Assembly: GCF_022513565.1 (NCBI RefSeq)
Contig: NZ_JAKWBE010000010.1
Span: forward strand, 124,001 to 188,000
Origin: Streptomyces gilvus
GTDB lineage: Bacteria; Actinomycetota; Actinomycetes; Streptomycetales; Streptomycetaceae
Length of the DNA stretch: 64,000 nt
Direction: 5' to 3'
Part shown: positions 19,948 to 28,492 of the stretch, piece after piece
How the letters are laid out: each line of letters opens with the position of its first letter
Numbering within the stretch: position 1 is the first letter of the stretch
Notes under the pieces: generated by a model
Databases searched by the model: none
Told to the model about the DNA's origin: nothing
Seen by the model: the letters and a program-made list of their open reading frames with translations, nothing else
Translations under genes and position numbers: made by a program

Positions 19948-22860
19948 GTGGACGACTATGCGGGTCGGGTGCTCGCCGACCGCTACCGCCTGCCGTTGCC
20001 GCCGTCCGACGAGTACGAACTCACCGAGACCCGGGCCTTCGACACCTACAGCGGGCAGGAAGTCCTGGTTCGCCAGGTGCCGTTGCCGGAGGTCGTCGAG
20101 GCGGAGGTGCTCGACGCGGAGGGGCTGCCGGACGGGTTCACGGCGCGTGACCCCTGGGACCGGGGGAGTCGGCGCCCGCAGGCGCGCGGGGGTGTCCGCA
20201 GGCCCACGGATCCCGCGGTGCGGCGGGCGGTCGAGGCGGCTCAGGCGGCGGCGCGCATCCCCGATCATCCGCGGCTCGACCAGGTCTTCGACGTGTTCGC
20301 CGAGGGTGGGTCGCTGTGGATCGTCAGCGAGTTGGTGGCCGCGCGGCCGCTGGCGGCGCTGCTCGCCGAGAAGCCGCTGGCTCCGTACCGGGCGGCCGAG
20401 GTGGCCTCCGACGTCCTGATGGCGCTGCGGGTGCTGCACGCGCACGGCTGGGTGCACCGGAACATCACCGCCCGCACGGTCCTCGTCTGCGACGACGGCC
20501 GCGTGATGCTGACCGGCCTCGCGGTCGGCGCGGCGGAGGAAGCCCTGTGCGGCTACGACCCGGTACCGGCCCCGGACGACGACGGCCCGTCGGGCCCGTC
20601 GGGCAGCGCACCGGCTGACGGCCGGAAAGACGCCGGAGGGTACGGCGGGGTTGGGACTTCCGGCGGCACGGGGACCTTCGGGGTGCTCGGCGGACAGGCC
20701 GGTCCTGGGGGACGCGGCGGACAGGCCGGTCCCGGGGGGCGCGGCGGACAGGGTGCGCGGACTTCCCCGGGCGGGCTCGGTGACGTCGATCCCGTGGCCG
20801 CCCGGAGTGCCGCGATCAGGGCGCGCACGGCCGGCGGGCTGCCGAGTGCCGAGGCGGACGCCGGCCAAGGGAGCGGTGGGTCGGGGGCCGTGGTGCCCAA
20901 GGCTCTGGAGACCGGCGGGGACATCAGGGCCGCGCGGGCCGGGGCGATCGCCGCCTACCGCGCGGGCGCCCGCGCCGCCGCCCGAGTCCAGGAGGCGCAG
21001 AACGGCCGCACGGCCCTGCCCGGAGCCCGCCCGGCCCCCGACTCGGACCCCGCGACGCAGACCAACGGCACGGCGCAGCCGTACCCCTCGGGTGAGGGTG
21101 TCGAGCATGCGCCGCAGGTGCCGCCGGGGCAGATAGCCGACCCGTACGGGGTGGGCGGAGCACCCTGGCATGGTGCCTCCCGTCGTCCCGGATCCGGGGG
21201 AACACCGGCGCCCGGGCGGCCGGGCAGCAGCTCCCTGGGGCCGGACGGTCCGGCCGCGTTGCCCTCCGGGGGTGACAACGGCCGCGGTACGTATGGGGAA
21301 AACGGCACCCACGGCGGGGGTCCTGGCACCGGGAACCCCTTCGGCGCGACCGGCACCTCGGCACATGACCTGGGCACGGCCCCCGCGACCGGCCTCCCGG
21401 CGCCGGAGTTCGGCGAGCCCCGCCCCTCGGCCCCCCGCCCCTCGGCCCCCGGCCCCTCGGCCCCCGGCCTCCAGCCGTCGGACCACGACACCCCCCGCCC
21501 CTCCGCCCCCGGACTCCCCCCGGCGGACACCGGCGCCCCCCAACCCCCTGCCCACTGGGACGACTTGCTCGCCAAGACGCCCGTGCCGTCCCGGGGGCCC
21601 GCCACCGCTCTCGAAGCCGAGCGGGCGCGGCAGGCTCGGATGGCTGTCGTGGGGCCCGTCACCGAGCGGTGGGCGCCGGAGCAGGCCGGGCCCGTGCACG
21701 AGAACTGGCAACTCGCGGCGCCCATCGGGCCGGCGACCGACCTGTGGGCGCTGGGAGCGCTGCTCTTCAGGGCCGTACAGGGCCACGCGCCCTACCCCGA
21801 GGAGTCGACGGCCGAGCTGGTGCAGATGGTCTGTGCCGAGCCGCCCGCCTTCGCCGAGGAGTGCGGGCCGCTCAGGCCGGTCGTGGAGTCGTTGCTGCGA
21901 CAGGACCCCACCGAGCGGCCGGAGTTCGAGGAACTCCGGGGCTGGCTGCGTTCGCTGGTGCGGTCGGCGCCCGAGCCGGACGCCGGTACGCATGTCGTGC
22001 CCGCGCCGCCCGCCGACCCGAACCGGCTGCCCATCATCCGGCGGCGCGGCGAACTGGTGCGCAGGCGGCGCGCGGGGCTGCCCGCGACCTCCCCGCACGG
22101 CCGGCACAAGCGGGCCAGGGAGCAGGCGCATTCCCCCCGACGGCTCGGCAGGACACTGCTGCTGTTGATACTGCTGTTGCTCGCGGGCGCGGTCGCGTAC
22201 GCCATGCTGTTCATGCCCAAGGCCGGCGACGACGGCGCCGCCGGCGGGCAGCGGACCGGGGCGGCCGGGGACGTCAGCCCCGCGCCACAGCCCTCCGGCA
22301 GCAGCACCGGCGTCAAGTCGCCGCCCCCGCAGGCCTCTCCCACGCCCGAGAAGAGTCCCTCGACCTCCGCCGGGGCCACCGGAACCCAGACCACCGACCC
22401 CGACGTCGCCGCCGGGTTCACCCTGCGCAAGGACCCCGAGGGGTTCCAGGTCGCCGTGGCCAAGGGATGGAGCCGGGCGGACAAGAACGCCTGGAACCAG
22501 GTCGTCTACTCCAAGGGCGACTTCCAGCTGATCGTCGTCCCGGGGCGGGACGGCGCGGCGACGTACGGCAGCGATCCGATGGCGTACCAGCGCGACGAGG
22601 AACACGAGCTGCAGCCGTACCGCAGCTCCAGTTGGGCCACCGCGACCGGGCTGAGGACCATCACCGTGGGCACGCGGGTCATGGCCGAGGGGCAGTTCAC
22701 CTGGACCGACGGCAGCGGACACGATCTGTACGTCCGCAATCTCGCGATCCTGATCGACGGGCGGTACCACGTCGTGCAGGTGCGCGGCCCGGAGTCCCAG
22801 CGCGACGAGGTGACCAGGCTGTACGAGCAGGCGTACTCCACCTACGCGTACACCAAGTGA
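19948..22860 (+). CDS. Receptor-type pseudokinase (member 2 of cluster)
   Basis: A 970-residue protein with the layout of its neighbours but a dead kinase domain. There is no Gly-rich loop, the ATP-anchoring VAxK is VLVRQV, the catalytic HRDxKxxN is HRNITARTV, and DFG is replaced by LTGLAVG. After about 210 residues the fold is broken by an insert of about 370 residues rich in Gly, Pro and Ala (GGQAGPGGRGG twice, RPSAP/GPSAP repeats), then resumes (ATDLWALGALLFRAVQGHAPYPE). A basic stretch, one membrane helix (RTLLLLILLLLAGAVAYAML) and an outer domain (GFQVAVAKGWSR) follow. GTG 19948 has a GAGGGAGG site; ATG 19885 is possible. Probably a scaffold or allosteric partner of the active kinases. 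Confidence 0.88.
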   Translation: MDDYAGRVLADRYRLPLPPSDEYELTETRAFDTYSGQEVLVRQVPLPEVVEAEVLDAEGLPDGFTARDPWDRGSRRPQARGGVRRPTDPAVRRAVEAAQAAARIPDHPRLDQVFDVFAEGGSLWIVSELVAARPLAALLAEKPLAPYRAAEVASDVLMALRVLHAHGWVHRNITARTVLVCDDGRVMLTGLAVGAAEEALCGYDPVPAPDDDGPSGPSGSAPADGRKDAGGYGGVGTSGGTGTFGVLGGQAGPGGRGGQAGPGGRGGQGARTSPGGLGDVDPVAARSAAIRARTAGGLPSAEADAGQGSGGSGAVVPKALETGGDIRAARAGAIAAYRAGARAAARVQEAQNGRTALPGARPAPDSDPATQTNGTAQPYPSGEGVEHAPQVPPGQIADPYGVGGAPWHGASRRPGSGGTPAPGRPGSSSLGPDGPAALPSGGDNGRGTYGENGTHGGGPGTGNPFGATGTSAHDLGTAPATGLPAPEFGEPRPSAPRPSAPGPSAPGLQPSDHDTPRPSAPGLPPADTGAPQPPAHWDDLLAKTPVPSRGPATALEAERARQARMAVVGPVTERWAPEQAGPVHENWQLAAPIGPATDLWALGALLFRAVQGHAPYPEESTAELVQMVCAEPPAFAEECGPLRPVVESLLRQDPTERPEFEELRGWLRSLVRSAPEPDAGTHVVPAPPADPNRLPIIRRRGELVRRRRAGLPATSPHGRHKRAREQAHSPRRLGRTLLLLILLLLAGAVAYAMLFMPKAGDDGAAGGQRTGAAGDVSPAPQPSGSSTGVKSPPPQASPTPEKSPSTSAGATGTQTTDPDVAAGFTLRKDPEGFQVAVAKGWSRADKNAWNQVVYSKGDFQLIVVPGRDGAATYGSDPMAYQRDEEHELQPYRSSSWATATGLRTITVGTRVMAEGQFTWTDGSGHDLYVRNLAILIDGRYHVVQVRGPESQRDEVTRLYEQAYSTYAYTK

Positions 22861-23025
22861 GTCACCCTCCGTGATCCACGGCGCGGTAACGTGCCGGACG
22901 CCCTGAGGTTCACTTCTCGCGGCCGAAGCGACAACCGTCACAGTGGTGTCACCTTGGCACTCCCGTGGTTCCCTGCGAGCGGGCCGGTCCTTAGTCTGAC
23001 CCTGTCAAGACCATTGCGGGGCAAC

Positions 23026-24741
23026 GTGAATCAGATGCAGGGCCAGCTTGTCGCGGGCCGCTACCGGCTCGCCGACTCCATCGGCAGCGGCGGCATGGGC
23101 CGCGTGTGGCGGGCGCACGACGAGGTGCTGCACCGGGCCGTCGCCATCAAGGAGCTGACCGCCGCGCTCTACGTCTCCGAAGGCGACCGGGAACGGTTGC
23201 TGGCGCGTACGCGCGCGGAGGCGCGTGCCGCGGCGCGGATCAACCATTCCGCGGTCGTCACCGTGCACGACGTGCTGGAGCACGACGGGCGGCCGTGGAT
23301 CGTCATGGAGCTCGTCGAGGGCTACTCCCTGGCCGACGCGGTCAAGGAGCGCGGACGCGTCGAGCCCGCCGAGGCCGCGCGGATCGGACTGTGGGTGCTG
23401 CGGGCGCTGCGCGCCGCGCACTCCGCCGGGGTGCTGCACCGTGACGTCAAACCCGGCAACGTGCTGATCGGGCACGACGGCCGGGTGCTGCTCACCGACT
23501 TCGGCATCGCCCAGATCGAGGGCGACTCGACCATCACCCGCACCGGTGAGGTCGTCGGCTCGGTCGACTACCTCGCCCCCGAGCGGGTCCGCGGCCACGA
23601 TCCGGGCCCCGCCTCCGACCTGTGGGCGCTGGGCGCCACGCTCTACACGGCGGTCGAGGGCCGCTCACCGTTCCGCCGCACCTCGCCGCTGTCCACGATG
23701 CAGGCGGTCGTCGAGGAGGAGGCCACCCAGCCCCAGTACGCCGGCCCGCTCGGGCCGGTCATGGCGGCCCTGCTGCACAAGGACCCGGCCGCCCGGCCCG
23801 GCGCGGCCGAGGCGGAGCAGATGCTCGCCGAGGCGGCGGAGGGGCGGCGGCCCAGTACGGCGCAGGCTTATGTGCCGACCCAACATGTGGGCAACCGCTA
23901 CGAGACGCAGCCCGGTACTGGTTCGCAGACCCACACCGGCGGTGCGACACCGCCCACGGACTCCGGGACGCCGTATCCGCCGATGACGGGGGTCACGACG
24001 ATCGGGCCGACCGGCATGGGCCCGACCGGCATGGGCCCGAACGGCATGGGGCCAAACGGTATGGGCCCGACCGCTCCCGCCGCCCGGCCCAAGCGGCGGC
24101 TGCGCGCCGTCGTCCTCGTCATCGCCCTCGCCGCGATCCTCGCCAACGGCGTGGCCTTCGGCCTGGCGAAGTGGGACGAGTGGCAGAGCTCGGACAACAG
24201 TGGTTCGTCCTCCTCGCAGGACCCGTCGCCCACGAGTTCGCCGACCGAGGGCACGGGCGGGACCGATTCCGCCAACTGGAAGACGTACAACGATCCCTGG
24301 GGCTTCACCGTCTCCCTGCCCGAAGGCTGGAAGCGGCAGGTCGTCGGGGTTTCCGGTGCGCTGCGGCAGGTCGACTACACGCCCGACGGCGGCAAGCACT
24401 TCGTCCGCATCGCCATCGACACCTCGCCGGACTTCAACAGCGCCTACGAGCACCAGAAGGATCTGGAGCAGCAGCTCCAGCGGCTCGTCGACTACCACCG
24501 CGTCCAGTTGCAGCAGAACGTCTACCGCGACCGCGACGGCTCGGAGTGGGAGTACACCTGGATCGCGCAGGCCAAGGACACCAAGTTCCCGGGGCCGCGG
24601 CGCGCGATCGAGGAGACGTACATGTCGCGCGAGGGCACCGAGTACGCGATCTACATGTCCTCGCCGGCCGCCGACTGGGCGACGACGGGCAAGCAGTTCA
24701 AGGCGGTGCTGCGGGGCTGGCAGGAGAAGACCTCCCAGTAG
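23026..24741 (+). CDS. Receptor-type Ser/Thr protein kinase (member 3 of cluster)
   Basis: A 571-residue kinase with an intact catalytic domain (about 12-275: GSGGMGRVW, VAIKEL, HRDVKPGN, DFGIAQ, LAPERVRG). The short cytosolic linker contains four near-identical TGMGP/NGMGP units. One helix (AVVLVIALAAILANGVAFGL) is followed by an acidic Ser/Thr linker and an outer domain of about 150 residues (GFTVSLPEGWKRQ, GSEWEYTWIAQAKD, EYAIYMSSPAADW). GTG 23026 is chosen with GGGG upstream; ATG 23035 is an equal alternative. The 165 bases after the pseudokinase gene leave room for a separate promoter. Confidence 0.9.
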   Translation: MNQMQGQLVAGRYRLADSIGSGGMGRVWRAHDEVLHRAVAIKELTAALYVSEGDRERLLARTRAEARAAARINHSAVVTVHDVLEHDGRPWIVMELVEGYSLADAVKERGRVEPAEAARIGLWVLRALRAAHSAGVLHRDVKPGNVLIGHDGRVLLTDFGIAQIEGDSTITRTGEVVGSVDYLAPERVRGHDPGPASDLWALGATLYTAVEGRSPFRRTSPLSTMQAVVEEEATQPQYAGPLGPVMAALLHKDPAARPGAAEAEQMLAEAAEGRRPSTAQAYVPTQHVGNRYETQPGTGSQTHTGGATPPTDSGTPYPPMTGVTTIGPTGMGPTGMGPNGMGPNGMGPTAPAARPKRRLRAVVLVIALAAILANGVAFGLAKWDEWQSSDNSGSSSSQDPSPTSSPTEGTGGTDSANWKTYNDPWGFTVSLPEGWKRQVVGVSGALRQVDYTPDGGKHFVRIAIDTSPDFNSAYEHQKDLEQQLQRLVDYHRVQLQQNVYRDRDGSEWEYTWIAQAKDTKFPGPRRAIEETYMSREGTEYAIYMSSPAADWATTGKQFKAVLRGWQEKTSQ

Positions 24742-24799
24742 GGGGTGCGCGGGAGTTGGCCGGTCGGTGTCCCGGAGCCGGTTCCTCCGGTGGGGCATG

Positions 24800-26455
24800 A
24801 TGGGGCGCATGGGGACCCAGGGGGAAGGCGTCCGTGTCGTCGCGGGCCGGTATCGGCTCGAGACGCGGCTCGGGCGCGGCGGCATGGGCGTGGTGTGGCG
24901 GGCGACCGACGAACTGCTCGGCCGGCAGGTGGCGGTCAAGGAACTCCCCTTCGACGACACGCTCTCCGACGAGGAGGCCCGGCAACGGCGCGACCGCACC
25001 CTGCGCGAGGCGCGGGCGGTGGCCCAGCTGCGGCACCCGCACATCATCGTCGTGCACGACGTGGTCGAGGACGACGAACGCCCTTACATCGTCATGGAGT
25101 TGATCGGCGGCGGCTCGCTCGCCGACCGGATCTCCGCGCGCGGCCCGGTCGACGCCGACGAGGCGGCGCGGATCGGCATCGGCCTGCTGAGCGCGCTGCG
25201 CACCGCGCACGCCGCCGGTGTGCTGCACCGGGACATCAAACCCGCCAACGTCCTGCTGGAGTCCGGCTCCGACCGGGTCGTGCTCACCGACTTCGGCATC
25301 GCGCAGGTCGCCGGCGCCACCACTCTCACCGAGACCGGTTCCTTCGTCGGCTCGCCCGAGTACACGGCGCCGGAGCGGATGTCCGGGGCGCGGACCGGCC
25401 CCGAGTCCGACCTGTGGTCGCTGGGCGCGCTGCTGTGCACGGTGCTCAGCGGTGAATCCCCGTTCCGGCGGGACTCGTTGGGCGGCATCCTGCACGCCGT
25501 CGTCTTCGACGAGATCCGCCCGCCCGCACAGGCCGAGCCGCTGCTGCCCGTCGTACGGGGCCTGTTGGAGCGCGACCCGGAGCGCAGGCTCGGCGCCGCG
25601 CAGGCCGAACACATGCTGCGCGCCTTCCGCGACCTCGGCCGCACCCCGCAGCCCTCCCTCTACACGCCGACCCAGCGGGACGTGCCCCGCCCGCCGCCAC
25701 CCGCTCCCGCGCCCCCGTCACCGCCCACGGTGGAGACGCGGCGGTCCACCCGGGGCGTGCTGGTGGCCGCGCTGCTGGTCGCCGCGATGGCGGGGGCGGG
25801 GGTGTCGGCGGCCGCGCTGCTGATGAACCGGGACGACGAAACAGGCCGTACGTCCGCCGGTTCGGGGCCGCGGACGTCGGTGAGCGCCTCGCCCTCGCCC
25901 AGTGCGCCAAAATCCAGCCACAGCCCCAGTGCCAGCCCCAGTCCCCCCTCCGGTTCCAGTCCCGCGGCTCATTCCAGCCAAAGCTCCGCCGCGACCCGCC
26001 CCTCCGCCCCCTCCGGCTACCGCGTCGCCGACGACCCGGACGGCTTCTCGCTCGCCGTGCCGGAGGGCTTCACGCGGTCGCCGCAGGGGGAGCGGGTCTT
26101 CTACCTGTCGCCGGGGGAGACCTTCCGCCTCGGCATCAAGGTCGCCGACCCGGACGCGGGCGGCCCGCTCGCGGTGATGAAGCGCTCGGCGGCCAAGGGG
26201 CCCGACACCAACCCCGGCTACCACGACGGACAGGTCACGTCGACCGAGCACGACGGACACCCCGCCGCCCTCTGGCAGTTCACCTGGAACGGCTTCAGCA
26301 CGGCGGAGGGCCCCCGGCACACCTACGACCTGTGCTGGGACGAGGGCGGGCGGATGTACGACGTCTGGGTGTCGGCGCCGGTCGGCAAGGTGCGGGAGGC
26401 CAAGGAGTACTTCGACGTGGCGGTCGACACGTTCGTGGCGCGGCCCGGGGGTTGA
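24800..26455 (+). CDS. Receptor-type Ser/Thr protein kinase (member 4 of cluster)
   Basis: A 551-residue kinase with all catalytic motifs (GRGGMGVVW, VAVKEL, HRDIKPAN, DFGIAQ, TAPERMSG), a Pro-rich linker (PPPPAPAPPSPP), one membrane helix (GVLVAALLVAAMAGAGVSAAALL), a Ser/Pro outer stalk and a C-terminal outer domain (GFSLAVPEGFTRSPQGE, ALWQFTWNGFSTAEGPRHTY). It begins 58 bases after the stop of member 3 and could share its transcript. Three in-frame ATGs at 24797, 24800 and 24809 are possible; 24800 is chosen for its spacing from GGTGGGG. Confidence 0.9.
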   Translation: MGRMGTQGEGVRVVAGRYRLETRLGRGGMGVVWRATDELLGRQVAVKELPFDDTLSDEEARQRRDRTLREARAVAQLRHPHIIVVHDVVEDDERPYIVMELIGGGSLADRISARGPVDADEAARIGIGLLSALRTAHAAGVLHRDIKPANVLLESGSDRVVLTDFGIAQVAGATTLTETGSFVGSPEYTAPERMSGARTGPESDLWSLGALLCTVLSGESPFRRDSLGGILHAVVFDEIRPPAQAEPLLPVVRGLLERDPERRLGAAQAEHMLRAFRDLGRTPQPSLYTPTQRDVPRPPPPAPAPPSPPTVETRRSTRGVLVAALLVAAMAGAGVSAAALLMNRDDETGRTSAGSGPRTSVSASPSPSAPKSSHSPSASPSPPSGSSPAAHSSQSSAATRPSAPSGYRVADDPDGFSLAVPEGFTRSPQGERVFYLSPGETFRLGIKVADPDAGGPLAVMKRSAAKGPDTNPGYHDGQVTSTEHDGHPAALWQFTWNGFSTAEGPRHTYDLCWDEGGRMYDVWVSAPVGKVREAKEYFDVAVDTFVARPGG

Positions 26456-26536
26456 CCCGCCGGTCCCAGGGCCCTTCCGACCGGGCGGCCCGGACCCGCG
26501 TCGACAAGTCGCCGCCGCGCACGGTACTCATGGGAC

Positions 26537-28264
26537 ATGAGTGCAGGCGGCGAACAGACGCGCGTGGGCCGGGTACTTGGCGGTCGCTACCGACTGACCC
26601 GGCGCATCGGCTCCGGCGGCATGGGCACCGTGTGGGAGGCGCACGACGAACTCGTGGACCGGGACGTCGCCGTGAAGCAGCCGCGGCTGCCGGGCGACCC
26701 GGAGGACGAGCAGCACCAGCGGGCCGCCCACCGCCTCTACCGCGAGGCCCACGCAGCCGCCCGCGTCGACCATCCGGCCGCCGTCTCCATCCACGACGTC
26801 GTGGTCGACGAGGAGGGACTGCCCTGGATCGTCATGGAGCTGGTGCGCGGCGAGTCCCTGCACGAGGTGCTCCGGCGCGGCCCGGTCGACGCCGTCGAGG
26901 CCGCACGGATCGGTCTCGCCGTCCTCGGCGCGCTGCGCGCCGCGCACTCCGTCGGGATCGTCCACCGGGACGTGAAGCCCGCGAACGTCCTGCTCGGTCC
27001 CCAGAGCCGGGTGGTCCTCACCGACTTCGGCATCGCCCATGTCCAGGGCGAGGAATCCCTCACCGTCAGCGGGGAGTTCGTCGGCTCACTGGAGTTCGTC
27101 GCGCCGGAACGGATGTCGGGGCGCGGCGCCGGGCCGTCCTCCGACCTGTGGTCCCTGGGCGTGCTGCTGTACGCGGCCGTCGAGGGCGCGTCCCCCTTCA
27201 GGCGTACGACGGTGGAGTCGACGCTGGCCGCGGTCATCACCGCCGATCCGGCCGAGCCGCGCCAGGCCGGGCCGCTGGGCCCGTTGATCGCCCGGCTCCT
27301 GGTGAAGGACCCCGAGCAGAGGCCGGGCCCGGAGGAGACCGGGGCGGTGCTGGAGGCGGTGGCGGAGGGGTGGCCGGTGCCGCGGGTCGAGGGCTGGGTG
27401 ACGGAGGCTCAGGACGCTGGCGAATTGCGGGAGTTCGCGGACGACGTGGGGACCGTACGGCTGGGGGCGAAGCCGCCGGAACCGGGGCCGGAACCGGGGC
27501 CGGGCGCGCGGCTGGACCCGGGGCCGCACGCGGGTGCCGAGCCGTCTGCCGAGCCGTCTGCCGGGCCGCCCGGGACGGTGAGCGCGTCCGGCGGCGCGGA
27601 AGAGCCGGACACCGCGAGCGTCCCGCGCGTCTCGAAGCGTGTCCTCCGCGTCCGTCCCGTCCCGCTCGCCGCGGTCGCCGCGCTCCTCGTCGGCGGGACC
27701 TGGTTCGGCACGTCGTACTTCGCCGGATCCAGCGAGGGCGCGGGCGTCTCCGAGCAGACCGCCACCCTCACCGAGGCACCGGCCCGCGCCACCCCCGATA
27801 CGGCGGCCTGGACCGCGCACCGGGACACGGGGACGGACGCCGTGCTCTATCTGCCCAGGCGGTACCGGAAGCTCTACTGGACGGACAAGGCCGGTGACGA
27901 CCCACGGTGGAGCATCTACAACGACGGTGCCGATGAGGTCATCTCGGTCCACTTCACCGAATGGACCAAGGCTCCCGCCGCCCCGATGGCCGAGGCGAGG
28001 AAGACCGCGACCGGCATGGAGGGGCACCAGCGCACCGCGGGCCAGTACACCGCCACCACCTTCCACGGCGACCAGGCCGCCCTCTCCGACGTCACCTACG
28101 ATCCGGACGGCACACCGGTCCGGGTGCTCCAGCTCGTCGTGCGCACCTCCGACGACCGGATGTACCAGCTCCAGGTGCAGATGCCCAAGGGCACCCCGGA
28201 CGAGAAGCAGGGCACCGCCGTCTTCAAGGGCGCGCGGGAGCGCCTGCGGATCGGAAAGGGCTGA
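26537..28264 (+). CDS. Receptor-type Ser/Thr protein kinase (member 5 of cluster)
   Basis: A 575-residue kinase, complete in motifs (GSGGMGTVW, VAVKQP, HRDVKPAN, DFGIAH, VAPERMSG). The linker holds Glu/Pro/Gly repeats (EPGPEPGPG, AEPSAEPSA). One membrane helix (PLAAVAALLVGGTWFGTSYF) and an outer domain of about 140 residues follow (DAVLYLPRRYRKLYWTD, TATTFHGDQAALSDVTYD), more distant from the other four but on the same plan. The stop codon lies in the first unit of a 15-bp tandem repeat (see 28246-28350). It closes the five-gene array. Confidence 0.9.
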   Translation: MSAGGEQTRVGRVLGGRYRLTRRIGSGGMGTVWEAHDELVDRDVAVKQPRLPGDPEDEQHQRAAHRLYREAHAAARVDHPAAVSIHDVVVDEEGLPWIVMELVRGESLHEVLRRGPVDAVEAARIGLAVLGALRAAHSVGIVHRDVKPANVLLGPQSRVVLTDFGIAHVQGEESLTVSGEFVGSLEFVAPERMSGRGAGPSSDLWSLGVLLYAAVEGASPFRRTTVESTLAAVITADPAEPRQAGPLGPLIARLLVKDPEQRPGPEETGAVLEAVAEGWPVPRVEGWVTEAQDAGELREFADDVGTVRLGAKPPEPGPEPGPGARLDPGPHAGAEPSAEPSAGPPGTVSASGGAEEPDTASVPRVSKRVLRVRPVPLAAVAALLVGGTWFGTSYFAGSSEGAGVSEQTATLTEAPARATPDTAAWTAHRDTGTDAVLYLPRRYRKLYWTDKAGDDPRWSIYNDGADEVISVHFTEWTKAPAAPMAEARKTATGMEGHQRTAGQYTATTFHGDQAALSDVTYDPDGTPVRVLQLVVRTSDDRMYQLQVQMPKGTPDEKQGTAVFKGARERLRIGKG

Positions 28265-28350
28265 ACCGGAAAGGGCTGAACCGGAAAGGGCTGAACCGGA
28301 AAGGGCTGAACCGGAAAAGGCTGAACCGGAGAAGGTTGAACCGGAAATGG
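28246..28350. repeat. 15-bp tandem repeat spanning the stop of kinase gene 5
   Basis: Six units of CTGAACCGGAAAGGG-type sequence run from 28261 to 28350, with a diverged first unit (GCGGATCGGAAAGGG) inside the gene end at 28246. The first three full units are identical and the last three vary slightly. Because 15 is a multiple of three, each unit repeats the TGA stop in the kinase frame, giving six in-frame stops in a row. The array probably grew by slippage from the end of the gene. Confidence 0.9.
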
Positions 28351-28454
28351 CCGGATCCATCGCCCGTCGTCTCCCCCCAACGCCCTGATCAGCGCAAACC
28401 TTGCCAGTGACCACTGGCGGCGTGTGTGTACTCGGTGAAGCCGCGTTACCGACG

Positions 28455-28475
28455 GGTACCCAAAATTTCGGTACC
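28455..28475. promoter_or_regulatory. Palindromic operator upstream of aldehyde dehydrogenase gene
   Basis: GGTACC, nine A+T-rich bases (CAAAATTTC), then GGTACC: a near-perfect 21-bp palindrome 17 bases before the ATG at 28493. The size and A+T core suit a TetR-type or similar dimer site covering the promoter or transcription start. No regulator gene is adjacent. Confidence 0.45.
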
Positions 28476-28492
28476 GGAATACCCTGCGGCTC

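Noticed and set aside
22861-23025. GTCACAGTGGTGTCAC as a BldD site before kinase 3
   Set aside because: It is partly symmetrical but fails the conserved central bases of the BldD pattern, so I did not call it.
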